Assembly (NCBI GenBank): GCA_022448425.1
Contig: JAKVCY010000014.1
Span: 20,774 to 84,773, forward strand
Source of the DNA: Thalassotalea sp.
GTDB taxonomy: Bacteria > Pseudomonadota > Gammaproteobacteria > Enterobacterales > Alteromonadaceae
Direction: 5' to 3'
DNA length: 64,000 nucleotides
Numbering within the stretch: the first letter of the stretch is position 1; every line of letters begins with the position of its first letter. The notes under the pieces are model-generated. The model was not told the DNA's origin. It saw only the letters and a program-made list of their open reading frames with translations, and did no database searches. Position numbers and translations under genes: made by a program. Shown here piece after piece: positions 37,718 to 46,755 of this stretch.

Positions 37718-38413
37718 TTAACCTTTGTTTTGTTTCGCTTTAATGCGGTCTAATACTGAGCTCGCATTGTTGTCTGCAGCGCCGATTCCCGCAGCTTTTA
37801 ATTGTGCTTCTAAAGAACCGTCACCAGTTTCTTCTTCTAGCATCTCTGCAGCTTTCATGCGGTCATCAAACTTCTGCTGTTTCGCTTTAATGCGCTCTAA
37901 CGAGTCTTTTGCATTTAATAGCTTAGAGTTGCTTGATGAGAAGTTGTCTGTAATAGCTGAAGTCGCTTTCTGCACGCTTTCAGTGGTCTTTACCATTGAA
38001 AGTTGACGTTTGTGCTCTTGAATTTGACGTTCAGATTTACGTACTAACTCTTTCAAACGGTTTGCGTTAGTTTCAAAACTTGTTAACGCCGTTTGTTGCG
38101 AGCTTAATTCAGTTTCTAAGCTAGCAATTTTTTCTGCTACCGCTAATGCTAAAGTTTCATCGCCTTTATCTAGCGCTTGCGCTGCATAACCTTCGTGCTC
38201 TGCAATTTCACGTTGTAAACGCTCAACTTCACGGCTTGCCGCCATTTGTTGCGCCATTACGTTTGTTAGGTCACGCTTTGCTTTAGTTAAGTGATGCTCT
38301 GCATCGCGAATTTCTTGTTCAAAAATACGAGTGCCGTTTGCGTCGACAATTGCTTCGCCTACTTCCGTAGCACCACCACGGACGGCTGTCATAATTTTCT
38401 TAAAAATGCTCAT
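37718..38413 (-). CDS. yjfJ: PspA/IM30 family protein (YjfJ-like)
   Basis: This 231-residue protein is almost entirely helical coiled coil with PspA/IM30 features (MSIFKKIMTAVRGGATEVGE, then AQALDKGDETLALAVAEKI). PspA proteins polymerise on damaged inner membranes. The ATG follows a strong GAGGAG site. A repeated RIKAKQ motif occurs near the C-terminus. It is second in the set after the DUF2170 gene. Confidence 0.88.
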   Translation of the reverse strand: MSIFKKIMTAVRGGATEVGEAIVDANGTRIFEQEIRDAEHHLTKAKRDLTNVMAQQMAASREVERLQREIAEHEGYAAQALDKGDETLALAVAEKIASLETELSSQQTALTSFETNANRLKELVRKSERQIQEHKRQLSMVKTTESVQKATSAITDNFSSSNSKLLNAKDSLERIKAKQQKFDDRMKAAEMLEEETGDGSLEAQLKAAGIGAADNNASSVLDRIKAKQNKG

Positions 38414-38433
38414 AATGTGCTCCTCAATGATGG

Positions 38434-38847
38434 TTAAACTAAGTAATCGCTCATGTCATCGATAATTTCGATGGCGTTGTTACTTAGTACCGCAAGTTCA
38501 TGTTCAATATCGTCGAAAGTAGAACCAATCGATAGGGCGCCGAAAATAACGTATTTGTCGCCAATTTTAGAGAATGAAGATAACGGCATTGGAATACTCA
38601 TTTCTAACATTGCAGTATGCATGTCATCAACTTTGTCTTGTTTCACTTCGTCACTACCCCAAAGGTAAGTGATACACAGTATTTGATCGTCTGTAACAGA
38701 AACAAAAATTGGGAGTTCTTCACGGCCTTCAACGGTAATTTGTAGTACATCGACATCACCTGTAATTGGCTGGCAATCAAAAACCATCCCGGTCTCAGAG
38801 TTATCAGCTAGCGCATTTAGGTGATTAGCTATCTTATGAATATTCAT
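38434..38847 (-). CDS. yjfI: DUF2170 protein (YjfI-like)
   Basis: The ATG at 38847 (MNIHKIANHLNALADN) has a GAGGAT site 5 bases upstream; the longest frame starts at 38892, with no better site. The 137-residue soluble protein resembles DUF2170/YjfI. It is the first gene of yjfIJK, with two palindromic operators upstream at 38905 and 38940, one of which overlaps a possible -35 box. Confidence 0.78.
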   Translation of the reverse strand: MNIHKIANHLNALADNSETGMVFDCQPITGDVDVLQITVEGREELPIFVSVTDDQILCITYLWGSDEVKQDKVDDMHTAMLEMSIPMPLSSFSKIGDKYVIFGALSIGSTFDDIEHELAVLSNNAIEIIDDMSDYLV

Positions 38848-38904
38848 GTTTATCCTCATGGTAAATAAGTAGCAAAGTGGCGGTCCCGTCACTGGTTGCT
38901 AATC

Positions 38905-38917
38905 GACATATTATGTC
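38905..38917. promoter_or_regulatory. Palindromic operator GACATATTATGTC (copy 1)
   Basis: A 13-bp inverted repeat between the yjfI start and the second copy. It is the exact reverse-complement form of the copies at 38940 and 42842. Confidence 0.6.
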
Positions 38918-38939
38918 AATGGTTATAATTTAGCATCGC

Positions 38940-38952
38940 GACATAATATGTC
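38940..38952. promoter_or_regulatory. Palindromic operator GACATAATATGTC (copy 2)
   Basis: Centre lies 35 bp from copy 1. On the minus strand TTGACA overlaps it and is followed at 16-17 bp by a TAAATT/AAATTA-like -10, so a bound repressor would cover the promoter of yjfIJK. Confidence 0.6.
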
Positions 38953-39000
38953 AATAGCGATACCCTAATTTATTTTGATCTTTTTTAACCTTGTTCAAAT

Positions 39001-40695
39001 CTATGGTGAAATACCTTGTTGATCTCGCCATGCTTTTTGATGAAGCTGGTAGATAGTATGACTACCTAAATAATTAATACCAATTTCATTTTTGTTAAGA
39101 AAAAAGTCACTAGGAAAATTAAACGCGCTGCGAATTATCGGCATTGTTAACCATGTGTGCTCAACGGGTAATGCGCTTAGTCGCTCAAGTCGCTGCAGCG
39201 GAGACAATCCTTTCTTGCTGGCAATTGTCCAGCCCCATTCGCCAAAACTGGGGACATTGTCGTGATATTGCTCAACGTTTAGAAAGTTGGCTGCCGCTAA
39301 TGTATTGCCGATGGCAATAAAAGAGTCTTTTGCATGATATGGACTCGTTGATTGAATACCAATGACACCGTCTGCCGACAACAGCTGATTCAGCCGCGCG
39401 TAAAAGTTCACTGAGTAAAGCTTATTCAAGTCTGGATGACTAGGGTCTGGCAAATCCACCAGTATTGCGTCGTATCTTTTTCGGTTTGCAATAAGGTCAT
39501 CGATAGCCAAAAACGCATCAGCCCCAATAACCTCTACTTTATCTGACGTTAAACTAGATTGGTTTAAACTGGTGATCTTTCTTGCCAAATCTTGAGGTAA
39601 ATGCTTGTCTGGCTCTGCGAATATGTCCAGAAGTTGCTGGTCTAGGTCAACAAGTGTTACTTCTTTTGCGCCCCAATTCAGCACATCACGAAGTGCTAGG
39701 CCGTCGCCACCACCAATAATGAGTACTTTGTCGGTACGCGCTGCACTTGCCATCACTGGGTAGACTAAGTAGCCGTGATAAATTTCTTCATCCAGAGAAG
39801 AAAACTGCAATCTGCCATTTAAGTAAAAATTAATAACTGATTCATTTTCAACGCCCATATTGCGTTCAGTGAAGGTTAGTTGTTGGTAACGCGTTTTATC
39901 TGAATAAACCACCTTATCTAGATACAAGAGATTGTTCATTTGATTCAGCCAATTATTCCCTTGCTGAAAAATGATTAACATCAAGATTGCCAAAACAACA
40001 TGAAGCGACACTAACACTTTTCGCCATTTAAGGTGGGCCCAAAAGCGGCTGATAAAGACACCACCTGCGACGAGATTAAGTCCTGCTGTTATCGCTCCAG
40101 CCTTACTAATATCAATGGCCAATAAGAACAACACCCAAATTGCCGCACCAACACCAGCACCAATATAGTCAGCGCCGTAAATCGTACCTAGGTTGTGTTG
40201 CAGATGCTTTTGGTGGATATGTTCGCGAATCTTGGCGATTAGAGGGATTTCCATCCCAATAAAAAAGCCAAGTAGTGCGCCGAATACGTAAGGTAGCTTA
40301 AGTGCAAACCAGCTTAAACTTTTAAATATACCACCGCGGGGGAGTGCATCTGGCGGCATATTGAAGGTATCAGCAACGAGCTGGGGTAAAAGCTGAGTGA
40401 TGGCTATTGCTCCACCAATGAACAGAATCGCACTGCATCCAAACAAAGCAATAATAACCTCTAGCCAAACAAAACCATTAAATGGGCATTTTATTTTGCG
40501 GGCGGCAAATGCACCGACCCCCATGGCGACAATCATTAAGCCAATCATGGTGTAGATGGTACTTTCCATTACCCCAAGCACTCGGCCGGCATAGTGCGAA
40601 AGCAGGTATTCGTAGATAAGTCCACAGCCCGCAAGAAGTGCCATGGTAAGAATTAAAATCGTATCGTCGACTAGGACACGACGTTGATGAGTCAT
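39001..40695 (-). CDS. Membrane-anchored spermidine synthase-like protein
   Basis: This 564-residue protein has an N-terminal half of about seven membrane helices and a C-terminal Rossmann aminopropyltransferase-like domain (VLIIGGGDGLALRDVL, EVTLVDLDQQLLDIF, YDAILVDLPDPSHPDLNKLYS). Such fusions are widespread near yjfI/yjfJ/DUF350 genes. The reaction may be polyamine transfer or another SAM-dependent one; the substrate is unproven. Same strand as the yjf genes. Confidence 0.82.
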   Translation of the reverse strand: MTHQRRVLVDDTILILTMALLAGCGLIYEYLLSHYAGRVLGVMESTIYTMIGLMIVAMGVGAFAARKIKCPFNGFVWLEVIIALFGCSAILFIGGAIAITQLLPQLVADTFNMPPDALPRGGIFKSLSWFALKLPYVFGALLGFFIGMEIPLIAKIREHIHQKHLQHNLGTIYGADYIGAGVGAAIWVLFLLAIDISKAGAITAGLNLVAGGVFISRFWAHLKWRKVLVSLHVVLAILMLIIFQQGNNWLNQMNNLLYLDKVVYSDKTRYQQLTFTERNMGVENESVINFYLNGRLQFSSLDEEIYHGYLVYPVMASAARTDKVLIIGGGDGLALRDVLNWGAKEVTLVDLDQQLLDIFAEPDKHLPQDLARKITSLNQSSLTSDKVEVIGADAFLAIDDLIANRKRYDAILVDLPDPSHPDLNKLYSVNFYARLNQLLSADGVIGIQSTSPYHAKDSFIAIGNTLAAANFLNVEQYHDNVPSFGEWGWTIASKKGLSPLQRLERLSALPVEHTWLTMPIIRSAFNFPSDFFLNKNEIGINYLGSHTIYQLHQKAWRDQQGISP

Positions 40696-40858
40696 GAAAA
40701 GCTTTCTCTTAAAATTCAGGCAATTAATCGGTTCGTTTCAAGGTGAAAGGCTAACCGAGCCTAATAATAAAATAGCCTAGCAAATTGCTAAGCCATTACT
40801 GTCGTTACGAATGAATACTAAAGTGTCACCGATCTTGAACGGACTTCTTTGTATTCCT

Positions 40859-41764
40859 TTACGCCATTAATCCTGTAAGGATAAGTGCAATTGAGACACT
40901 GATGGCCATTTCAATTGCGGCAACACCGATGTTGTGTTGTTGGTCGACTTCCTCAACCAAGTTGATACCCCATAATACAAGTTTCTTAGCAATGAAGGTT
41001 AAAATAGTAACGAGTATGGTCATTACCACACCGAATACTAACCATCCAAGCAAGTTGATAATTAGTGTGTCTGGGCTGTAGCTAAAGAAGTAGCTTGCCG
41101 CAGTTACCGCAAGTGCGGTACTAATCACTTGGCCAGCATAACGAATAGCCAGAGCTTCCTGTCCATTTGAGAAAGCTTCTTGTAGTGAATCACCTTGATT
41201 GTTCTTCGCATACTGTCTTTCTTTGATACGGGTAGCAACAATTAACATTGCTTGAGAAACAACAAAGCCGCTAACAATCGCCACTAAGGTATTCACGTCG
41301 ACACCGTACACCCAAATTAGCACGGCACGAATAACAATCGCTGTCGCAATAGCACTTGCAGCATCAACGATGCCGATGGTGACATTCCCCGCTTTGATAA
41401 GTTCTGTTTTATTGACTTCATTTAGTGCTATTTTATCGTGAACGAAGCGGCCAACTTTGATGAGTACCAAACCTAGTAAGCCATAGCTAAGCATGCCAAT
41501 GATTTCCATGCTCAGGCTTTCCGCGGTTTCACCGGTAATAGCGCCGTTTAACACAATACCGAGCGCAGCAATTGAGCCGGCGACACTGATACCAAACGCG
41601 AAGTTGTCTTGTTTTGATAGCTCATCGGTGGTGTCGACATTTGCTGTGACCCCCGAAATAAAACGCATAGCACTTAACAGTACAATCGCGATAACTAAAT
41701 CGACAGCTAAGAAAATAAGTAAGTCAGAATTTAGCGCAGTAATTTCTAATAAGGTATTTAACAT
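40859..41764 (-). CDS. yjfL: DUF350 membrane protein with two tandem domains (YjfL-like)
   Basis: This 301-residue protein has about eight helices arranged as two similar halves, each with a DUF350-like unit (FAFGISVAGSIAALGIVLNGA; second half from ~residue 150). E. coli YjfL has a single ~130-residue unit, so this is a duplicated form. Function unknown; DUF350 genes regularly accompany PspA-like genes. Confidence 0.75.
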   Translation of the reverse strand: MLNTLLEITALNSDLLIFLAVDLVIAIVLLSAMRFISGVTANVDTTDELSKQDNFAFGISVAGSIAALGIVLNGAITGETAESLSMEIIGMLSYGLLGLVLIKVGRFVHDKIALNEVNKTELIKAGNVTIGIVDAASAIATAIVIRAVLIWVYGVDVNTLVAIVSGFVVSQAMLIVATRIKERQYAKNNQGDSLQEAFSNGQEALAIRYAGQVISTALAVTAASYFFSYSPDTLIINLLGWLVFGVVMTILVTILTFIAKKLVLWGINLVEEVDQQHNIGVAAIEMAISVSIALILTGLMA

Positions 41765-41781
41765 TTTTATTCTCCTAACAA

Positions 41782-42795
41782 TTATTTACCACGACGAAAT
41801 CCGCGTGAGGTACTACTACTGCTGTCTCTAAAACTCGCACTTTTGCCATATTTTGAGCTGGTTGTTTTCTTGGCATAAGTACTTTTATTTCGATTGTTGC
41901 TTTTGAAGCGGTTAGCACTCGTTTGTGCTGTTTTACTTTGGCTTGAAATGCCCGATGCACCGCTGCGATTTTTGCTGTAAGCGCTATTAAATTTCTGGCT
42001 GCCACTTTGGAAGCTCTTGCGAGTTCTATTTTCTACTTGCGTTTGCTTGCGCAACTGCGTTGGTGAACTGTAGCGTGTTCTGCCGTAGTCGTGGTAATAG
42101 CTGTAGTTACGGCTGTTGCCCCACGTATGATAATAAATGCGGCGCTTGCGTTTGCGGTCAAATGCGTCATCAATATCCAACACATCATCTAAAATGCGGT
42201 AAATACCATACCAAGCCCAAAACGACATGCCATTGCTGTCTGTTTGCCATTCGCCATAGGCAGGGTTACCGATTAGTTGCTCGCCGACACCAAAGTTCTG
42301 AGCATTGTTGGCTGCCATACTTTGGGCTTTAGACATCGAATTTACACGCGGCAATTCGCCATTCGACATATCGGCTAATACATTAAGTGGGTCACTTAAC
42401 GCATCCGAATAAAGCACAGGATCTGCTGCTTGATATATATTAAGCAACTCATCGAAGCGTGCTTGTGGACTGGCAAACATCTGCGGCTGATTCTTAGCTG
42501 TGTTTATGCGGTCAAGCAAGGCTAAATACATCGGGCCATTAACCGTGGCGTCTTTTTTAAATTCATCGGCCAGCGTTATTAATTGCGGAGATTTTTCGGC
42601 AATATGGGCAGCATACTGATTAATGAGTTTGGCGTTTCTAACATCGCCGCGCTCAATTAAATCACCCAGTGCCTGAACGCGTTGTTCAGTGACGGGAATT
42701 TGCGCCTCTATTTGTTCTTTTACAGGATCGCCGCATCCTGCGAGTGTGAAGGTAATCGCGATTATCACGAATTTGAGTAATTGCATTTGTGCCAT
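41782..42795 (-). CDS. Lipoprotein with basic, Ser/Tyr/Arg-rich tail
   Basis: The ATG at 42795 is preceded by AAGGATGAG, better than the frame start at 42846. The 337-residue product has a lipobox (FTLAGC) and a helical middle. The C-terminal ~100 residues are very rich in Ser, Lys, Arg and Tyr (SRGFRRGK end), resembling a disordered, nucleic-acid- or wall-binding tail. It is the first gene of the leftward set, and the palindrome at 42842 lies just upstream. No family recognised. Confidence 0.65.
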   Translation of the reverse strand: MAQMQLLKFVIIAITFTLAGCGDPVKEQIEAQIPVTEQRVQALGDLIERGDVRNAKLINQYAAHIAEKSPQLITLADEFKKDATVNGPMYLALLDRINTAKNQPQMFASPQARFDELLNIYQAADPVLYSDALSDPLNVLADMSNGELPRVNSMSKAQSMAANNAQNFGVGEQLIGNPAYGEWQTDSNGMSFWAWYGIYRILDDVLDIDDAFDRKRKRRIYYHTWGNSRNYSYYHDYGRTRYSSPTQLRKQTQVENRTRKSFQSGSQKFNSAYSKNRSGASGISSQSKTAQTSANRFKSNNRNKSTYAKKTTSSKYGKSASFRDSSSSTSRGFRRGK

Positions 42796-42841
42796 CTCAT
42801 CCTTAAAAATGCTATGGTTATCATTCATTAATAACACTGTT

Positions 42842-42854
42842 GACATAATATGTC
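42842..42854. promoter_or_regulatory. Palindromic operator GACATAATATGTC (copy 3)
   Basis: Identical to 38940-38952. It lies between the lipoprotein gene and the divergent glnE gene; its TTGACA on the + strand could be a promoter element. Confidence 0.55.
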
Positions 42855-42936
42855 CACCTTAAGTAACGAGTCAGTGTTATTAATTAGAAGACAACTCGAT
42901 TAAATCATTCCTTTGGCCAATATTGAAGGGAAAATT

Positions 42937-45816
42937 ATGACTATTTGTGAAGGTCAGCCTTTAACGCCTGAACTTGAAGCATTGGCGGCGCAGCGATTCT
43001 CTTACCTAAATGAAAAGTTTAATGACCAGTTATTGTCGCTAGACACTCCAAAGCAAAACACTATCCGCCGAGCATTTGCATTGAGCGACTTCGTATTTCG
43101 GGCCACTGAACAAGCATTCGAGCCAATGTTAGCTTTGTTTAACGAGACAGATTTCACTTCTGAAGATCTGCCTAATTACCGCGCGTTGTTATCGGAGATA
43201 CTTGCAACATGTGAGACCGAAATCAGCTTACATCGTGAGTTACGCATTTTTCGTCTAACAACCATGTCACATATTGCTATCGCAGATATGGTGGCAAATG
43301 TATCGCTCCAGTCGTCATTAAAACGTTTGTCGGTATTGGCTGATGAATTGATTTTAGGTGCGCTTGGTTGGTTAACTGATTTTTGCAAAGCCAAATGGGG
43401 CACTCCAACTAATGCTGAGGGTCAAGAGCAACAATTGCTAGTTTATGGCATGGGGAAACTTGGTGGGCACGAACTTAACTTTTCCTCGGATATCGATTTA
43501 ATTTTTGTCTACCCAGAGAGCGGTGAAACCATAGGCGCTCGAAAGTCACTCGACAATCACAGTTACTTCACGCGATTAGGGCAGAAGCTTATTGCTGCCC
43601 TTAATCAGCAAACGGCAGATGGTTTCGTTTATCGTGTCGATATGCGCTTACGTCCGTTTGGCGATAGTGGTCCTTTGGTGCTTAGCTTTGCAGCCCTTGA
43701 AGATTATTACCAAGAGCAAGGACGTGACTGGGAGCGTTACGCCATGCTGAAGGCAAGGCCAATAGGTGAAGGTGATTACCAAGAGCAACTGACCGATATG
43801 CTGCGTCCATTCGTCTATCGTCGGTATATAGACTTTAGCGTGATCGAAAGCTTGCGAAAAATGAAGTTAATGATCAGCCAAGAGGTGCGCCGCAAAGGAC
43901 TGAAAAACAATATTAAGTTGGGAGCGGGCGGTATCCGTGAAGTTGAGTTTATCGTACAAGTTTTTCAACTCATTCGCGGCGGGCGAGTCAAAGCGCTGCA
44001 ACAACGTAACTTGCTAACGGCACTACCGCTATTGGTTGAGCATGAGGTTATTTCTCAGCAAAGCGAAAGAGCGTTAGCTAATGCATATTGTTTCCTTCGT
44101 CGCGTAGAGAACATTCTGCAAGCAATTGATGATAAGCAAACGCAAACACTGCCATATAACCCATTGGATCAAGCCCGAATACTCTCAATTTTAGGATACG
44201 CTGATTGGCAGACATTTTTAGCTGAATTACAACATCATCTTGACCAAGTGCATCAAGAATTTTCGCTATTAATTGGTGAAGAAGCGCCGAATCACGAGGA
44301 TGTTGAGAGCAATTGGCAATCGCTTTGGGATGCCATAGATAATAGCTTCGCGAAGGATGACGATCTCGTTTGGCAACAGTCTATTGCGACTAATTGGCAA
44401 ACGGAAAAAACGTGGCAGACCCTAGCAGATTTTAAACTCGAACTAGAGAAACGCGCTGTTTTTCGACGAGGTAGACAAGTCGTTGATAAGTTGATGCCAA
44501 GAGTGCTTTGGCGAATTCATCAAGTTGAGCAAAGTGAACAAGTGCTGCCAGATGTACTTAATGTGCTTAGCAAAATTGCCAGCAGAACGGTTTATTTGGA
44601 GCTTCTTTACGAAAATGAAGGAGCTTTGTTACAACTGATTAGCCTTTGTCAGAAAAGTGCGTGGATTGCCGACTATATTGCAAAGTTCCCGATATTACTC
44701 GATGAACTTATTGATCCTAAGTTGCTTCATAATCCGCCAGCGTTAAGTGATTACGCAAAAGAGCTTCGTTTAGCCATGTTGCGTATTCCTGAAGATGATA
44801 TTGAAACGCAAATGGACGGATTACGACAATTTAAGCAAGCACAACAACTACGTATTGCTGCTGCCGATGTAAGTGGTGTGTTACCTGTCATGAAAGTGAG
44901 CGATCACTTAACTGCACTAGCCGAAGCGATCATGGCAGAAGTTATAAATCAGGCTTGGCAGCAACTGACGACTCGTTTTGGTCAGCCTAAATCGACTGTT
45001 GGCATCGATCACAAAGGCTTTGCTGTCATAGGTTACGGCAAGATGGGAGGCATTGAACTTGGTTACGGCTCTGATTTAGATCTCGTTTTTATTCATCAAA
45101 GTGCACCTGATGATGTAACCGATGGTGAGCGAGAAATTTCAGCTACACAGTTTTACGTTAAGCTTGCGCAGAAAATCATGCATATTTTCAACACCCGAAT
45201 GAGCAGTGGTATTTTGTATGAGCTAGATATGCGCTTGCGCCCTTCAGGCAACTCCGGAGTATTGGTTATTCACGTTGATTCATTTGCTGAATATCAACAT
45301 GAAGAAGCATGGACATGGGAACACCAAGCACTCGTCCGTTCACGTGTAATTTATGGTTATGACGCCATTATTGCTCGTTTTAAAGAGGTGAGGCTTGATA
45401 TATTGGCGACCCCGAGAGAACAAAAGGCGTTGCAAACGGATGTCATAGATATGCGTGACAAGATGCGCTCACATATTGATACGTCTACCGACGAACTCGT
45501 TGATATTAAACACGGTGTTGGTGGGTTAGTAGATATCGAGTTTCTAGCGCAATATTTGGTATTAAACTATACCAAGGACTTTTCTGACGTAGCGACCTAC
45601 TCGGACAATGTCAGGATCTTTGAGCAATTAGCGTCAATAGGTGTACTAACGAAAGAGCAAGCAACAAATATGATCGATGGTTATTGTGGCTTACGGAATG
45701 TCGGCCATAAAGCGACACTCATGAATGAAAAAACCGTAATGTCAGCTGATAGGTTTGAAGGTTTTGCGAAACCTGTCATTGCACTATGGCAACAGTTTTT
45801 GTCCTCTCAAGCTTAA
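42937..45816 (+). CDS. glnE: Bifunctional glutamine synthetase adenylyltransferase / adenylyl-removing enzyme
   Basis: This 959-residue enzyme adds and removes AMP on glutamine synthetase in response to PII. Two nucleotidyltransferase domains are visible: GMGKLGGHELNFSSDIDLIF (removing) and GYGKMGGIELGYGSDLDLVF (adding), each with the DxD pair. The ATG at 42937 has GAAGGGA upstream; an in-frame TTG at 42913 is less likely. Followed by a terminator at 45871. Confidence 0.97.
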   Translation: MTICEGQPLTPELEALAAQRFSYLNEKFNDQLLSLDTPKQNTIRRAFALSDFVFRATEQAFEPMLALFNETDFTSEDLPNYRALLSEILATCETEISLHRELRIFRLTTMSHIAIADMVANVSLQSSLKRLSVLADELILGALGWLTDFCKAKWGTPTNAEGQEQQLLVYGMGKLGGHELNFSSDIDLIFVYPESGETIGARKSLDNHSYFTRLGQKLIAALNQQTADGFVYRVDMRLRPFGDSGPLVLSFAALEDYYQEQGRDWERYAMLKARPIGEGDYQEQLTDMLRPFVYRRYIDFSVIESLRKMKLMISQEVRRKGLKNNIKLGAGGIREVEFIVQVFQLIRGGRVKALQQRNLLTALPLLVEHEVISQQSERALANAYCFLRRVENILQAIDDKQTQTLPYNPLDQARILSILGYADWQTFLAELQHHLDQVHQEFSLLIGEEAPNHEDVESNWQSLWDAIDNSFAKDDDLVWQQSIATNWQTEKTWQTLADFKLELEKRAVFRRGRQVVDKLMPRVLWRIHQVEQSEQVLPDVLNVLSKIASRTVYLELLYENEGALLQLISLCQKSAWIADYIAKFPILLDELIDPKLLHNPPALSDYAKELRLAMLRIPEDDIETQMDGLRQFKQAQQLRIAAADVSGVLPVMKVSDHLTALAEAIMAEVINQAWQQLTTRFGQPKSTVGIDHKGFAVIGYGKMGGIELGYGSDLDLVFIHQSAPDDVTDGEREISATQFYVKLAQKIMHIFNTRMSSGILYELDMRLRPSGNSGVLVIHVDSFAEYQHEEAWTWEHQALVRSRVIYGYDAIIARFKEVRLDILATPREQKALQTDVIDMRDKMRSHIDTSTDELVDIKHGVGGLVDIEFLAQYLVLNYTKDFSDVATYSDNVRIFEQLASIGVLTKEQATNMIDGYCGLRNVGHKATLMNEKTVMSADRFEGFAKPVIALWQQFLSSQA

Positions 45817-45870
45817 CCTAAACATTTTAACGTTAAACATTGAGCAAGGCTTTTGGGCTTGGGAACAAAA

Positions 45871-45898
45871 AAGGCAAGCTATACGCTTGCCTTTTTAT
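45871..45898 (+). terminator. Terminator after glnE
   Basis: AAGGCAAGC (45871-45879) pairs with GCTTGCCTT (45885-45893), followed by TTTATTTT. A-rich sequence on the other side may make it bidirectional. Confidence 0.9.
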
Positions 45899-45987
45899 TT
45901 TAAACTTGAAGAACGCTAATACCTAGGTGATTAGCACTTGGCTTGTTAACTTCTTATTGAGTAATTTCTCGCTCTGTGCCTTGTCTT

Positions 45988-46701
45988 TTAGTAGCGTCTC
46001 GCATTGTTATTTGGAGGTTCTGACGTTAGCAAGCGGCAGTTCTTTTCTAAGTATTCATAGGGGCCAGATTGGAAAACGATGGTGCGTTGTTTGTAGCAGA
46101 AATAGACGTCAACACCTTCTGGGAAGTGGCCATTGATACCAATACCTACTTGATAAGCCGTTTGCAAAACATCTTTATTGATGCGAAACGGATTCTTAAC
46201 CAATAGATCTTTGTTTAAGCGCCAGATAATCTCTAAGCCGTCTTTCTCAGCATACTCGATCATCTTTTGTAGTAATGTTTGACCTTCTCTAAATGGTCTT
46301 GACTCAATGTCGCCACGCCAATTTGATTTCAAAGGACGTGTTACCATAGCTTTTGCCTCTAAGAGCTTAGTAATATCGCCTTTGGGCTCCGATAAGTAAA
46401 CTACGCCATTGCGGATTTTAGGACCATCATCATCTTCATCCATACCGCGTAAATTGGCATAAAATGTCGATAAACCTTCAGCGGCTTTATTCGAGGTTTT
46501 TAAAGACGCTTTCGGTTGCAGTGGTGTGTCATCGATGCTCGACTGTTGTGCTGCCCCTTGAGCTGAAGTAGCTGCTTCTTTGTCGTTTGATGTTATTACA
46601 TCGCCGGTGAGTGTCACAAGTAACTCTTGGTTTGCCAGCAAAAAATACGCAGCTACAGCTAAAATAATGGCAAAAATGCCGTTGCGAACCCAAAAATTCA
46701 T
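45988..46701 (-). CDS. TcpQ-domain inner-membrane-anchored protein
   Basis: This 237-residue protein has an N-terminal membrane helix (residues 9-24), a low-complexity linker, and a C-terminal TcpQ/PilL_N-like domain (FREGQTLLQKMIEYAEKDGLEIIW ... VGINGHFPEG-like ... CRLL). TcpQ domains are found in pilus and secretin-associated proteins that contact peptidoglycan or secretin. It is followed on the same strand by... no further gene before glnE; the acyltransferase gene lies upstream. Confidence 0.7.
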   Translation of the reverse strand: MNFWVRNGIFAIILAVAAYFLLANQELLVTLTGDVITSNDKEAATSAQGAAQQSSIDDTPLQPKASLKTSNKAAEGLSTFYANLRGMDEDDDGPKIRNGVVYLSEPKGDITKLLEAKAMVTRPLKSNWRGDIESRPFREGQTLLQKMIEYAEKDGLEIIWRLNKDLLVKNPFRINKDVLQTAYQVGIGINGHFPEGVDVYFCYKQRTIVFQSGPYEYLEKNCRLLTSEPPNNNARRY

Positions 46702-46755
46702 AACATCAATTCAACAGCGGTTAGCAAATAATTAACCCACCATACTGAAAACTCA

